Part shown: one piece after another, positions 7,312 to 16,171 of the stretch
Numbering within the stretch: the stretch's first letter is position 1
Layout of the letters: each line of letters starts with the position of its first letter
Assembly (NCBI GenBank): GCA_947168935.1
Contig: CAMVNV010000016.1
Span: 1 to 43,191, forward strand
Origin: an uncultured Butyrivibrio sp.
GTDB lineage: Bacteria > Bacillota > Clostridia > Lachnospirales > Lachnospiraceae
Direction: 5' to 3'
DNA length: 43,191 nucleotides
Program-made: the position numbers and the translations under genes
Notes under the pieces: model-generated
Seen by the model: the letters and a program-made list of their open reading frames with translations, nothing else
The model's database searches: none
What the model was told of the DNA's origin: nothing

Positions 7312-8682
7312 GTGGCAAAAAAGTTAAGTGAAGATAAAAGAAATATCGTATTAAACGGAAATATCTACCATGCGGTGCTGATGCTGGCAGTTCCTGTCAT
7401 GATCAACAGTTTTATTCAGTCGCTTTATAATCTGACAGATACCTACTGGCTTGGCGTGCTTGGTACAGAATATCAGTCTGCCATCACGCTTGTATCGCCA
7501 TTTCAGTCCATTCTTCAGAATTTTGGATCAGGTATCACGGTGGCTGGTTCTATTCTTATTGCCCAGTATCTTGGCGCTCATAATGACAAAGAAGCTTCGA
7601 ATATGGCTAACCATGTCTGCATTTCGACGCTTATATTCTCAGTAATATGCGCTATTTTGTGCTTCCTTGTATCACCGCCGCTTGTATCCTGGCTTGGTGC
7701 GACAGGGCTTCAGTACGATTATTCTCTTATTTATATTAGGATTGTCATACTTGATATGCCACTTTTATACATGATCAATATCTATTCATCGGTACATCAG
7801 GCTCAGGGGGATTCTGTGCGTCCTATGCTCCTTAACCTTGTGGGAGCGCTTGTAAACCTTGTAATGGACCCCCTTCTTATGGTAGTTCTTCACTTTGGTA
7901 TCGCAGGTGCTGCCTTTGCAACTCTCTTTGCTAAGCTCCCTGGAGCCCTCATAGCTCTTTATTCTCTTACAAGAGAGGATCAGGTCATTACAGTACGATT
8001 CAAGGGATTCAGATTTGAAAAAAATAAGCTTCTTAGCATAGTAAGGATTGGCCTTCCTACTGCCATAGGACACAGTACAATGCAGTTTGGATTCCTTCTT
8101 ATGAGTAGAAGTGTTCAGGCATACGGCATGATTGCTACAACTGCCTATGGTATAGGCAACAAGATCAACTCCATAATCACACTTCCAAACAATGGAATCG
8201 GCTCTGCCATCAGCACAATAGTAGGTCTTAACATTGGCTCAGGTAATAAGAAAAGAGCTGACAAGGCCTTCAGGATAGCCCTTCGAATGGCCTTTGTGTA
8301 CCTTCTTATAGCAGGACTCATCCTTTCAAGAAGGCCTATTGCAACCTTTATGGTCTGCACACTTACTTCAGATGAACAGGTTATCACGCTTGCAACAGAC
8401 TTTTTATGCCTTATGGCTTTCTGGTGCTGGACCAATGCATTTTATAACGTGACAATGGGTATCTTCCAGGGAAGCGGACATACACTTGTGACAATGATCG
8501 TAGATGCATCAAGACTCTGGGTATTCAGATTTGCAACACTTTTTGTCTGCCAGCATATACTGGGAATGGGTGTAGAGTCGGTATGGTACTCGGTTGTAGT
8601 ATCCAATGCAAGCTCTGCAGCTATACTTTTTGCTTTGTATTTTACCGGCCTTTGGAAAAAAGACGTTATTAAGGCTAAATAA
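7312..8682 (+). CDS. MATE family efflux transporter
   Basis: 456 residues with about twelve hydrophobic segments in two homologous halves. The N-terminal MATE signature is present: a short basic leader, then ILNGNI-type sequence (VLNGNIYHAVLMLAVPVM) and NLTDTYWLG near residues 40-48. The family exports drugs or metabolites in exchange for Na+ or H+. The start is GTG, preceded by AGTTAGGG at 7294-7300; a TATAAT lies directly before it (7305-7310), so the true start or promoter is a little uncertain. It is only about 25% like the second MATE protein of this window by eye, so they are not recent duplicates. Substrate unknown. Confidence 0.9.
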   Translation: MAKKLSEDKRNIVLNGNIYHAVLMLAVPVMINSFIQSLYNLTDTYWLGVLGTEYQSAITLVSPFQSILQNFGSGITVAGSILIAQYLGAHNDKEASNMANHVCISTLIFSVICAILCFLVSPPLVSWLGATGLQYDYSLIYIRIVILDMPLLYMINIYSSVHQAQGDSVRPMLLNLVGALVNLVMDPLLMVVLHFGIAGAAFATLFAKLPGALIALYSLTREDQVITVRFKGFRFEKNKLLSIVRIGLPTAIGHSTMQFGFLLMSRSVQAYGMIATTAYGIGNKINSIITLPNNGIGSAISTIVGLNIGSGNKKRADKAFRIALRMAFVYLLIAGLILSRRPIATFMVCTLTSDEQVITLATDFLCLMAFWCWTNAFYNVTMGIFQGSGHTLVTMIVDASRLWVFRFATLFVCQHILGMGVESVWYSVVVSNASSAAILFALYFTGLWKKDVIKAK

Positions 8683-8683
8683 T

Positions 8684-8692
8684 TGGTATAAT
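8684..8692 (+). promoter_or_regulatory. Extended -10 promoter before the DUF4349 lipoprotein gene
   Basis: TGGTATAAT, identical to the element upstream of the cardiolipin synthase gene. It overlaps the end of the preceding transporter gene's stop region, 122 bases before the lipoprotein start. A short inverted repeat (TGACGGA/TCCGTCA, about 8734-8757) lies in the leader. Confidence 0.4.
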
Positions 8693-8813
8693 GATAATAA
8701 ATATTTTTACAAAAAAATATTTTTAAAATGTGTGACGGATTATGGGGATACTCCGTCATATAGAGTATAAGGCACAGATAATACAAAACAATTATTTTTA
8801 TGGAGGGAACGTT

Positions 8814-9878
8814 ATGAAAAAATTTAAGTTAGGGTCACAGGCAATCTCGGCACTTATGCTTGCTCTTGCAATCACAGGATGCGGATCAAGTAGCGATAAC
8901 GCATCGTTTACTACCAAATCTGAATCAGCCAAAGGCGTGATGAATTCAGCAACATACTATGAGGATTCGGCAGCAGAAACAGCAGCTGCAACTGAAGATT
9001 TTAATGAAACAGGAGACAGCACTACAGAAGTAGATGAATCTTCACAGACTTCTGACAGAAAGCTTATAACAACAGTTCGAATTGATGCAGAGACTCTTGA
9101 TTTTAATGAAACAACAGCCTGGGTTGAATCAAGAACAAGTGAACTCGGAGGCTATATTGAAAGCAGCAGTATCTCTTTAAGTGGCGGATACTACTACAAC
9201 GATAAGTATACAGATCTTCATTTTGCTGAGTATACTATCCGTGTACCTGAATCCAAGCTTGGAGATTTCCTTGAAGACGTTGAAGGCAAGACCAATATCA
9301 CATACAAGAATCAGAGCGTTGAAGATGTGACTCTCTCATATACTGACATTGTTGCACGTAAGGAAGCTCTTGAGACAGAGAAGGAAACTCTTAAAAAGCT
9401 CATGGAGCAGGCGCAGTCCATGGAAGATCTGCTCGTTATTCAGTCACAGCTTACAGAGGTTCAGTATCAGATCGATTCCATCACATCACAGCTTCGAGTA
9501 TACGACAACAAGATCGATTACAGCACAATCTACTTGAGCATCAAAGAAGTTGAGCCCGATGATCTTACAATCACACAGAAGAGAAGTGTGGGGCAGAGAA
9601 TAGCTGAAGGCTTCTTATCAAGTCTTAAGGCAACGGGAAACTTCCTTCTTGAGCTTGGAATTGCCATCATCATCAATCTTCCTCAGATCATCCTCTTTGC
9701 AGGTATCATCGTTGTTATCGTTCTTATTATAAAGAGATCAAATCGCAAGAAAGAAGCAGCTCTTCAGGAGCGACTTGGAAAGTTTAGCGGTTTCAAAAAA
9801 GATAAGAAATCTGAGAAAAAAGAAAACGTAGTAGATCAGACAGTTGCAGACAAGCAGGACAAAAATGAAGAGAACTGA
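8814..9878 (+). CDS. DUF4349 domain lipoprotein
   Basis: 354 residues from the ATG at 8814, chosen because GGAGGG (8802-8807) precedes it and because it begins a proper lipoprotein signal (MKKFK, hydrophobic core, lipobox ITGC with Cys23). An in-frame ATG at 8742 would bury this signal. After a Ser/Thr/Glu-rich linker, residues about 80-245 form a DUF4349 domain (RKLITTVRIDAETLDF, TSELGGYIESS, VEDVTLSYTDIVARKEAL) with a long coiled-coil insertion. A C-terminal transmembrane helix (about 295-320) and a highly charged cytoplasmic tail follow. DUF4349 proteins are surface proteins of unknown function. Lipid anchor plus C-terminal span would hold both ends at the membrane. Confidence 0.88.
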   Translation: MKKFKLGSQAISALMLALAITGCGSSSDNASFTTKSESAKGVMNSATYYEDSAAETAAATEDFNETGDSTTEVDESSQTSDRKLITTVRIDAETLDFNETTAWVESRTSELGGYIESSSISLSGGYYYNDKYTDLHFAEYTIRVPESKLGDFLEDVEGKTNITYKNQSVEDVTLSYTDIVARKEALETEKETLKKLMEQAQSMEDLLVIQSQLTEVQYQIDSITSQLRVYDNKIDYSTIYLSIKEVEPDDLTITQKRSVGQRIAEGFLSSLKATGNFLLELGIAIIINLPQIILFAGIIVVIVLIIKRSNRKKEAALQERLGKFSGFKKDKKSEKKENVVDQTVADKQDKNEEN

Positions 9879-9909
9879 TCCAGAGATTTAATTCAAGAAA
9901 GAGTGGTCT

Positions 9910-10605
9910 ATGGAAAAGAAAAAATCGTCCAGAGATATTGTAACTAAGCGTATTACGGAAATGATACTTACAGGCCAGCTCAAACCTGATGACCAGCTCC
10001 CTCCTGAGAGGGAGTTGGCTTCAAGCATGGGTATCAGCAGAAATATGTGTTCTGACATCATAAGAGAGCTAGAAAAGAAAGGACTTCTTGTCGTTATTCC
10101 AAGGCAAGGAGTCTTTGTCAATGATTTCAGAAAAAATGGAAATATGCATACCCTTTCAGCTCTTATGAAGGCGGATTTTGAGCTTCAACCAAAAGAGATC
10201 GCTTCTATCATCGAATTTAAATGGGGAATCGAATCTCTTGCCTGCAAAAGAGTTATTCAAAATGCTACAGATGAAGAGATAAGCAGACTTGGCGGATATC
10301 TGGACGATATATTGGATGCGGATACTCCCAAAAAGGCAGCTTTATGTGCCTACCAATATTATCATGAACTGGGCGTACTTAGTGGCAATTCCATTGTTCC
10401 GATGCTTATAGCAGGTTTTAAGAAATCCACAGTCGGCCTGTGGACCAGATATGCGCAGAATTATGGAACGCATCAACTGTATAAGAGCCTTGCAGAAGTC
10501 TATTTTTACATAAACAAAAGAGATCTTGACGGAGCAATAAAACAGATCAGCCAGGTCACAACGGATGCGATAGAAGGAGATTACAGCGTCTATAAAGTAC
10601 TATAA
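9910..10605 (+). CDS. GntR/FadR-type transcriptional regulator (FCD domain)
   Basis: 231 residues. Residues 5-75 form a GntR winged helix-turn-helix, with the typical LPPERELASSMGISRNM and a wing ending RQGVFVND. Residues 90-220 are all-helical and match an FCD (FadR C-terminal) ligand-binding domain, including YQYYHELGVLSGN, which resembles the FHxxLxxxSGN segment that carries a metal-binding histidine. Such proteins repress catabolic operons until a small acid binds. The gene follows the DUF4349 gene by 31 bases with only a weak ribosome site (AAGAAAGAG). Its target is not evident; neighbours are not sugar-acid genes. Confidence 0.9.
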   Translation: MEKKKSSRDIVTKRITEMILTGQLKPDDQLPPERELASSMGISRNMCSDIIRELEKKGLLVVIPRQGVFVNDFRKNGNMHTLSALMKADFELQPKEIASIIEFKWGIESLACKRVIQNATDEEISRLGGYLDDILDADTPKKAALCAYQYYHELGVLSGNSIVPMLIAGFKKSTVGLWTRYAQNYGTHQLYKSLAEVYFYINKRDLDGAIKQISQVTTDAIEGDYSVYKVL

Positions 10606-10624
10606 CCTGTAACTATTATCGGCA

Positions 10625-10677
10625 CAAAAAAGACTTGAAATGCACCACATTTCAGCGGTAAAATGAGTCTTGTTTTT
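10625..10677 (+). terminator. Probable terminator after the GntR-type gene
   Basis: An A-rich/T-rich stem (AAAAAAGACT near 10626-10635 with AGTCTTGTTTTT near 10666-10677) encloses a second hairpin (GAAATG/CATTTC). It has the same two-level shape as the terminator at 1953. Confidence 0.6.
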
Positions 10678-10682
10678 GGGAT

Positions 10683-10756
10683 GTCATAGAAGTACATCCA
10701 TGTACTTCTAAACATGACTAAGATACATCCTGTATCTGTCATAGAAGTACATCCAC
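10683..10756. repeat. Small hairpin repeats: one full copy, one mini-hairpin, one half copy
   Basis: Full copy 10683-10718: outer stem GTCAT/ATGAC, bulged A, inner stem GAAGTACA/TGTACTTC around TCCA, bulge TAAAC. A mini-hairpin AGATACA-TCC-TGTATCT follows at 10721-10737. Then comes a half copy (GTCATAGAAGTACATCCA, from 10738) that stops at the loop. All lie before the DUF1846 gene. Confidence 0.75.
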
Positions 10757-10808
10757 AAGTAGCATTGTATCGGATAACTTTTTCAAAAAGGCAGGAGATT
10801 ATTCATTT

Positions 10809-12293
10809 ATGAACAAGATTGGTTTTGACAATGACAAATATCTGAAGATGCAAAGCGAGCAGATTCGCAGACGTATCAGTGAGTTCGGCGGCAAGCTTTA
10901 CATGGAATTTGGTGGCAAGCTTTTCGATGATTTTCACGCATCCAGAGTACTTCCGGGATTTCTTCCTGATAGTAAGATCACTATGTTAAAAGAGCTTAAG
11001 GATCAGGCAGAGATAGTTATAGCGATCAATGCAGCTGATATTGAGAAGAACAAGGTTCGTGGCGACCTTGGTATCACTTATGATATGGACCTTTTAAGAC
11101 TTGCGGACGCATTCCGTGAGGAAGGCCTCTATGTTGGATCTGTAGTTCTTACAAGATTTGCTGAGCAGCCATCAGCAATTGCTTATGAGAAAAAACTTAA
11201 AGCACTTGGTCTTAAAGTTTACAGACATTATCCTATTGAAAACTATCCTTCAGACATCTCACTTATCGTAAGTGATGAAGGTTTTGGAAGAAACGATTAT
11301 ATCGAAACAACTCATCCACTTGTTGTGATTACAGCTCCTGGACCAGGAAGCGGTAAGATGGCAACATGTCTTTCCCAGCTCTATCATGAAAATAAAAGAG
11401 GCGTAAAAGCAGGATATGCTAAGTTCGAGACTTTCCCTATCTGGAATCTTCCTCTTAACCATCCTGTTAACCTTGCATATGAAGCAGCAACAGCTGACCT
11501 TGATGATGTTAACATGATCGATCCTTTCCATCTTGAGGCATATGGCGAAACTACAGTTAACTACAACCGTGACATCGAAGTATTCCCTGTTCTTAATGCT
11601 ATGTTCGAGAAAATTTCAGGAAAGTCTCCTTACAAGTCACCTACAGATATGGGTGTAAACATGGCAGGAAAGTGTATCTTTGATGATGAGGCAGTTTGTG
11701 CAGCAGCTAATCAGGAGATCATCAGAAGATATTATCAGGCACTTTGCGAATATCGTAAGGGTAACGCAGGAATGGAGCCTGTTCGTATCATTGAGCTTCT
11801 TATGAACAAGGCAGGAATCTCTCCGGCAGACAGACCTGTAGTTGCAGCAGCTAACCTTAAGGCTGAGCAGACAGGCGGTCCTGCAGCAGCTATGGAACTT
11901 CCAAACGGCAAGATACTTACAGGTAAGACATCTGTACTTCTTGGCGCATCTTCAGCTCTTTTGCTTAATGCCCTTAAAGAGCTTGCTGGAATTGACGATA
12001 GCATCGAGCTTATCCCACCGGATTTCATCGAGCCTATCATGAAGCTTAAGAGCAATTGCCTTGGCGATCACTCTTCACTTCTTCATCTTAATGAGATCCT
12101 TATCGCTCTATCAGTTACAGCTGTTAACAACGAGAATGCAAGAAAAGCTCTTGAGCATATCCCGGATCTTAAGGGATGCGAAGCACACAGCTCAGTTATC
12201 CTGTCTCAGGTTGATGAGAATGTGTTCAAAAAGCTTGGTGTGAACCTTACATGCGAAGCTCACTATGAGAGCCAGAAGCTCTATCATAAATAA
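10809..12293 (+). CDS. DUF1846 (UPF0371) family protein
   Basis: 494 residues, the usual length of DUF1846/UPF0371 proteins. Family hallmarks are visible: an N-terminal IGFDNDKYLKMQSEQI, the FGGKLFDDFHASRVLPGF segment near residues 32-52, and the glycine-rich VVITAPGPGSGKMATCLSQ near 165-183, a P-loop-like nucleotide-binding candidate. Members are soluble proteins common in Firmicutes; their reaction is not established. AGGAGA upstream supports the start. The codon bias (ctt, aag, gca) suggests high expression. The leader contains hairpin repeats (10683-10756), and a short near-perfect palindrome follows the stop at 12316. Confidence 0.93.
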   Translation: MNKIGFDNDKYLKMQSEQIRRRISEFGGKLYMEFGGKLFDDFHASRVLPGFLPDSKITMLKELKDQAEIVIAINAADIEKNKVRGDLGITYDMDLLRLADAFREEGLYVGSVVLTRFAEQPSAIAYEKKLKALGLKVYRHYPIENYPSDISLIVSDEGFGRNDYIETTHPLVVITAPGPGSGKMATCLSQLYHENKRGVKAGYAKFETFPIWNLPLNHPVNLAYEAATADLDDVNMIDPFHLEAYGETTVNYNRDIEVFPVLNAMFEKISGKSPYKSPTDMGVNMAGKCIFDDEAVCAAANQEIIRRYYQALCEYRKGNAGMEPVRIIELLMNKAGISPADRPVVAAANLKAEQTGGPAAAMELPNGKILTGKTSVLLGASSALLLNALKELAGIDDSIELIPPDFIEPIMKLKSNCLGDHSSLLHLNEILIALSVTAVNNENARKALEHIPDLKGCEAHSSVILSQVDENVFKKLGVNLTCEAHYESQKLYHK

Positions 12294-12315
12294 ATGAAAT
12301 AGCTAGTCTTGGGGG

Positions 12316-12357
12316 ATTCCTGGGACTGGCAGTTTATAAACTGCCAGCCCCAGGAAT
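12316..12357. repeat. 42-bp near-perfect palindrome centred on TTTATAAA
   Basis: Arms of 21 bp (12316-12336 and 12337-12357) with one mismatch and no loop. The sequence ATTCCTGGG-CTGGCAGTTTATAAA closely matches the outer arms of the element at 444-668 (ATTCCTTGGGCTGGCGG, then TTTATAAA). It lies 22 bases after the DUF1846 stop. There is no T run, so it is a weak terminator candidate at best. Confidence 0.75.
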
Positions 12358-12389
12358 TTGCATGATTTATATGTAGTTGAGGTTGGAAA

Positions 12390-12809
12390 ATGCTGGTACA
12401 TAATGAAGAAGATTTTAAGTATATAATGCAGGATTTTGAAAAATATTATATAGGAGCTAGATATAGCTATGATGAGCTTATGTCTTCGAATTTTGTGCCA
12501 TTCAAGCTCAAAACTATCATTGAAAAGTATTTGGCTAAAGATATAGATAAGAGTGCGACGCTTGAAAGTCATTTTTACTTCATGACGGATGAAAACTTTG
12601 ATTATAGAGTGTGCAGGCAGCTTAGATTAAGGCTTCGCTGCTCAGTTCTTGCAAGCCCTCATGTGGACGGCGTAGAAGATAAGTATACTGAAAAAATATA
12701 TCCTATAGAAAAACTTGTGAAGTTATCTTCACAGGATAAGATGGATAAGGGACTGGTGATAAGAGAACTTATACTTGGTAAGTTGTCTCTATTGATGTTC
12801 CAGGTGTAA
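12390..12809 (+). CDS. Hypothetical protein, 139 residues
   Basis: A soluble, charged protein with no signal peptide or membrane segment. GAGGT seven bases before the ATG and a strong terminator just after the stop support it as a real gene. Predicted helices alternate with a central FYFMTDENFDYRVCRQLRLRLR segment that is rich in arginine. I do not recognise a family and no catalytic motif is evident. It sits between the DUF1846 gene and recA but is separated from recA by a terminator and a promoter. Function unknown. Confidence 0.65.
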   Translation: MLVHNEEDFKYIMQDFEKYYIGARYSYDELMSSNFVPFKLKTIIEKYLAKDIDKSATLESHFYFMTDENFDYRVCRQLRLRLRCSVLASPHVDGVEDKYTEKIYPIEKLVKLSSQDKMDKGLVIRELILGKLSLLMFQV

Positions 12810-12837
12810 ATATTTATGGAATGAAGTGATACTATGA

Positions 12838-12883
12838 TATAGCGATTGATTAACGTAAATATGTTAATTAGTCGCTATTTTTT
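12838..12883 (+). terminator. Terminator of the 139-residue protein gene
   Basis: A 16-bp stem (12839-12854 with 12863-12878, two wobble pairs), 8-base loop, then six T. Confidence 0.85.
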
Positions 12884-12990
12884 AGAAGTTGCAAACAAGT
12901 CTCCTTCATGCTAACATTTTAATGTTCTTAAAGTTCTGAAAATATCTGAGGCATATCTGCCAGACATTTCAGCATTTAAGATTAAAAAAC

Positions 12991-13007
12991 TAGCATAAAA
13001 AATGCTA
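12991..13007. promoter_or_regulatory. Inverted repeat upstream of the recA -35 box
   Basis: TAGCAT-AAAAA-ATGCTA ends seven bases before the recA -35 element. It could be a regulator site. It does not match the Gram-positive LexA box, and no GAAC-N4-GTTC site is visible between 12890 and 13279. Confidence 0.4.
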
Positions 13008-13013
13008 AAATTA

Positions 13014-13042
13014 TTGACAACCGGTAGGATATACCCTAAAAT
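13014..13042 (+). promoter_or_regulatory. SigA promoter of recA
   Basis: TTGACA (13014-13019), 17-base spacer, TAAAAT (13037-13042). This is the best vegetative promoter in the window. It predicts a recA leader of about 230 bases. Confidence 0.8.
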
Positions 13043-13113
13043 AAATCATGTGATCAATGTGGCGGGAGATGAGTTTATCGCATTATCACTGGATTTCATT
13101 AGTTATATCATTA

Positions 13114-13151
13114 GTACATAGAATTACAGTCATGTAATTCTAAATATGTAT
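13114..13151. repeat. Small hairpin repeat in the recA leader
   Basis: Outer stem GTACAT/ATGTAT, bulged A, inner stem GAATTACA/TGTAATTC around GTCA, then TAAAT. This is the same architecture as the copies at 10683, 18352 and 18410, with different but still paired stem bases. Confidence 0.7.
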
Positions 13152-13199
13152 AGGATGCGTTTTTTGATCCTGTACATAGAAGTACATCCTATATTTTTT
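13148..13199 (+). terminator. Terminator-like hairpin in the recA leader
   Basis: TATAGGATG (13149-13157) pairs with CATCCTATA (13185-13193), followed by six T. Part of the loop is a half copy of the hairpin repeat (GTACATAGAAGTACATCC). It lies between the recA promoter and start and overlaps the preceding repeat, so the two could be alternative folds. Confidence 0.55.
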
Positions 13200-13278
13200 C
13201 AAAATAATAAAATATCTGCCGGAGAGGAAGAATCTCTTAATACAAGAGGTTGTGCGCGTCTGCGCAGGAAAGGAAAGT

Positions 13279-14376
13279 ATGGAAAGAGAAGAAAAACAGA
13301 AAGCACTTGAAGCTGCCCTTGGACAGATTGAGAAACAGTACGGTAAAGGCGCAGTTATGAAACTGGGTGATCCCACTAATCAGATGAGCGTCGAGACTAC
13401 ACCTACAGGTTCACTTAGCCTTGATATCGCTCTTGGTCTTGGTGGTATTCCTAAGGGACGTATTGTTGAGATATACGGACCTGAATCTTCAGGTAAGACA
13501 ACAGTTACACTTCATATGATCGCAGAAGTTCAGAAGAGAGGCGGTATCGCAGGCTTTATCGATGCAGAGCATGCACTTGATCCTGTATATGCAAGAAACA
13601 TTGGCGTAGATATCGACAATCTTTATATTTCTCAGCCAGACAGTGGTGAGCAGGCTCTTGAGATCACTGAGACAATGGTACGTTCAGGTGCTATTGATAT
13701 CGTAGTAGTTGACTCAGTTGCAGCTCTTGTTCCTAAGGCTGAAATTGATGGAGAGATGGGTGATTCACACGTAGGTCTTCAGGCAAGACTTATGTCACAG
13801 GCTCTTCGTAAGCTTACAGCAGTTATCAGCAAGTCCAACTGTACTGTAATCTTCATCAACCAGCTCCGTGAGAAGGTTGGTGTACTCTTTGGTAATCCTG
13901 AGACTACAACAGGTGGTAGAGCTCTTAAGTTCTATTCATCAGTTCGTCTTGATGTTCGTCGTACAGATTCCATCAAGGCTGGCGGCGAGGTAGTTGGTAA
14001 CCATACAAAGGTTAAGATCGTTAAGAACAAGATCGCTCCGCCATTCAAGACAGCAGAGTTCGATATCATGTTCGGTAAGGGAATCTCACAGTCTGGTGAT
14101 ATCCTTGATCTTGCAGCTAACATCGATATCGTTAACAAGTCTGGTGCTTGGTATCAGTACAACAGTGAGAAGATCGGCCAGGGCCGTGAGAATGCTAAGG
14201 CATATCTTGAGGAGCATCCTGAAGTTATGGCAGAGATCGAAGGAAGAGTTCGTGAGTTCTACAACCTTCCTGCTGATGAATTCTCTAAGGCACAGGCAGC
14301 TAAAGCATCTGGTGATGCCGGCGAAGAAACAGCAGCTAAGAAGACAACAAGAAAGAAGGCTGCTTCTGAAGATTAA
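13279..14376 (+). CDS. recA: Recombinase RecA
   Basis: 365 residues from the ATG at 13279, preceded by AGGAAAGG; an upstream in-frame GTG at 13252 has no ribosome site and adds residues foreign to RecA. Walker [10 protein letters not shown] is at residues 67-75, preceded by the usual N-terminal helix ([18 protein letters not shown]). The DNA-binding loop region and the [17 protein letters not shown] segment are intact. The C-terminus is a Lys/Ala/Glu-rich tail. RecA coats single-stranded DNA, catalyses strand exchange and triggers LexA self-cleavage. It has a strong promoter and terminator of its own, and recX, its modulator, is two genes downstream. Confidence 0.99.
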   Translation: MEREEKQKALEAALGQIEKQYGKGAVMKLGDPTNQMSVETTPTGSLSLDIALGLGGIPKGRIVEIYGPESSGKTTVTLHMIAEVQKRGGIAGFIDAEHALDPVYARNIGVDIDNLYISQPDSGEQALEITETMVRSGAIDIVVVDSVAALVPKAEIDGEMGDSHVGLQARLMSQALRKLTAVISKSNCTVIFINQLREKVGVLFGNPETTTGGRALKFYSSVRLDVRRTDSIKAGGEVVGNHTKVKIVKNKIAPPFKTAEFDIMFGKGISQSGDILDLAANIDIVNKSGAWYQYNSEKIGQGRENAKAYLEEHPEVMAEIEGRVREFYNLPADEFSKAQAAKASGDAGEETAAKKTTRKKAASED

Positions 14377-14436
14377 GGCGGACTATATTTTTAGTATAGC
14401 TATGACCTGATATTCTGCCGTTTGATCAGAATTTAT

Positions 14437-14477
14437 AAATTTGGAAGCATCGTGGTGGTGCTTCCAAATTTTTTTTC
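14437..14477 (+). terminator. Terminator of recA
   Basis: A perfect 13-bp stem (AAATTTGGAAGCA at 14437-14449 with 14459-14471), 9-base loop, and a T run. Confidence 0.93.
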
Positions 14478-14544
14478 CTAAACCATCAAACCTTCCGGGA
14501 TATTCTGCGACTTATAAGTGAAGCTTCAAATAAAGGGGTACCCT

Positions 14545-16167
14545 ATGACTAAAAACGAGTTAACAGAATATGCCGACATGCTCATGCAATTGGCCGCAGG
14601 TAAGTGCGATAGCATAGAAGATGCCAGGGACCTGGTTCAGGAGACTATGCTTGCGGCTCTAAGTGCGATCGAAAAGGGGAAGGAGATAGTAAGTCCCAAA
14701 AGCTTTCTTTGTACGGTGCTAAACCGTAAGTATTACGACATGCTAAGACTTAAATATAGAAAACCTACAGTCAGCATTGATGTAATAGAAGATATTCCCT
14801 ATGAAGAAAGTATAGATGAGGAATCTGATGATGCGGAGAAGATTCGCCTTTGTCTTTCACATCTTACAAGCATCTATCGCGAAGTTATGGTAAGTTATTA
14901 CATGAACGGTAAGAGCGTAGAAGAGATTGCAAAGCTCCTGAGTATTCCCGAGGATACGGTCAAGAACAGATTGTTTACAGGCAGGAAGCATATTCGGAAG
15001 GAGTTTACGATGGAGAGTTATACAAAGCAAAGCTATGAACCGGACGATCTTTTTATTTCTAATTCAGGATTTGTAGGACTTAATGATGAGCCCTTTTCTT
15101 TGGTGGGAGATGATCGCATCAGGATGAATCTTCTGATACTGGCCTATGAAAAGCCTGTTACTATAAGTGAACTGTCTAAAGGAATCGGCATCGCTGCTGC
15201 ATATATTGAGCCGATAGTAGACAGCCTTGTGGCAGGACAGCTGATGAAGAGAGTATCTGACAGAGTGTATACTGATTTCATTATTTATACAGAAAAAGAT
15301 CGAGTAGCTAATCTTGATCTGGAGCTTAAGCTGGCAAAAGAACTGTGTGAAGGAATTTGGAGCATAGTATCAGGCGGCCTTGATGAACTTCGCCAATGCG
15401 ATTTTTATAAGCAGCAGAGCAAGGATCAGGCCATCAAATTAGAAAGCTATTTCATATTAAGAACTATCCAATCAGCTACACTCAATGTTAGAGATAGCGT
15501 TATAGGTGGAAGAGAGCCTTTTGACAGGTACCCGGACAGGCCTAATGGTGGCAAGTGGTATGCTATGGGCAGTCTCTATCCACACAGCTATGACTATAAG
15601 AATTGTCCCTATAGCCGTTATTTTGTCAGCGGCGAAGCTGTTCATACTCAGAATAATGTTTTTGATGCTACAGAGATCAGTATGTGCAGCTACGATACAG
15701 ATCCATCTGTTTTAGGAGTAAACTATAAAGATATAAGTAATCCATCATATCCTAAACTGTTGTATTCAGTATATCTTGGTAAAACAGAAGCGCTGGAGAT
15801 GCTTGATAGAAAGCTGATTGAAGACATTGACACCATGCTGGATGATAATCTTATGATCCGAGGTGAAGATGGAAAGCTGAAGATTAACATCCCTGTGATC
15901 ACCATGTCAGACAGATGGACTTTATATTCAATTAGTAATAAGTATGAAAAAGAGATTGTAGATAAATATAAAGACAAAATAGCAGGACTGATTAAGAACC
16001 CTGTGAAGCTTCCCAGGCACCTTAAATCTGTTCCTAAGTGGCTAAGATATTTGGAGTGCTGTAGCTTTTTTCCCGTAGCGGTTATATGCGAAGCCAAGGA
16101 CAGGGGACAGTTTCTTGAGGGATATGATAGACCTGCGCCTGCAGTCATGCTCTGCGTAGAAAGGTAA
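14545..16167 (+). CDS. ECF-type RNA polymerase sigma factor with long C-terminal extension
   Basis: 540 residues from the ATG at 14545 (AAAGGGG at 14531-14537 upstream; a GTG at 14518 lacks a ribosome site). Residues 5-75 resemble sigma region 2 (IEDARDLVQETMLAALSA), and residues 98-155 region 4 (YREVMVSYYMNGKSVEEIAKLL, then IPEDTVKNRLFTGRKHIRKEF). ECF factors are normally about 170-200 residues; here some 380 follow. Residues 190-245 look like a winged helix (ILAYEKPVTISELSKGIGI); the rest is unrecognised and cysteine-containing. No anti-sigma gene is adjacent; the extension could serve that role. recX starts four bases after the stop, so the two are co-transcribed. Confidence 0.85.
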   Translation: MTKNELTEYADMLMQLAAGKCDSIEDARDLVQETMLAALSAIEKGKEIVSPKSFLCTVLNRKYYDMLRLKYRKPTVSIDVIEDIPYEESIDEESDDAEKIRLCLSHLTSIYREVMVSYYMNGKSVEEIAKLLSIPEDTVKNRLFTGRKHIRKEFTMESYTKQSYEPDDLFISNSGFVGLNDEPFSLVGDDRIRMNLLILAYEKPVTISELSKGIGIAAAYIEPIVDSLVAGQLMKRVSDRVYTDFIIYTEKDRVANLDLELKLAKELCEGIWSIVSGGLDELRQCDFYKQQSKDQAIKLESYFILRTIQSATLNVRDSVIGGREPFDRYPDRPNGGKWYAMGSLYPHSYDYKNCPYSRYFVSGEAVHTQNNVFDATEISMCSYDTDPSVLGVNYKDISNPSYPKLLYSVYLGKTEALEMLDRKLIEDIDTMLDDNLMIRGEDGKLKINIPVITMSDRWTLYSISNKYEKEIVDKYKDKIAGLIKNPVKLPRHLKSVPKWLRYLECCSFFPVAVICEAKDRGQFLEGYDRPAPAVMLCVER

Positions 16168-16171
16168 ATTC

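Noticed and set aside
8742..8813. Upstream ATG start for the DUF4349 lipoprotein
   Set aside because: It would put 24 residues before the signal peptide and has no ribosome site; GGAGGG precedes 8814.
12905..12935. AACATT-TT-AATGTT dyad before recA as a LexA site
   Set aside because: Half-site spacing and sequence do not match GAAC-N4-GTTC, and it is about 90 bases upstream of the -35 box.
13252..13278. Upstream GTG start for recA
   Set aside because: No ribosome site before it, and the added residues do not fit RecA; AGGAAAGG precedes the ATG at 13279.
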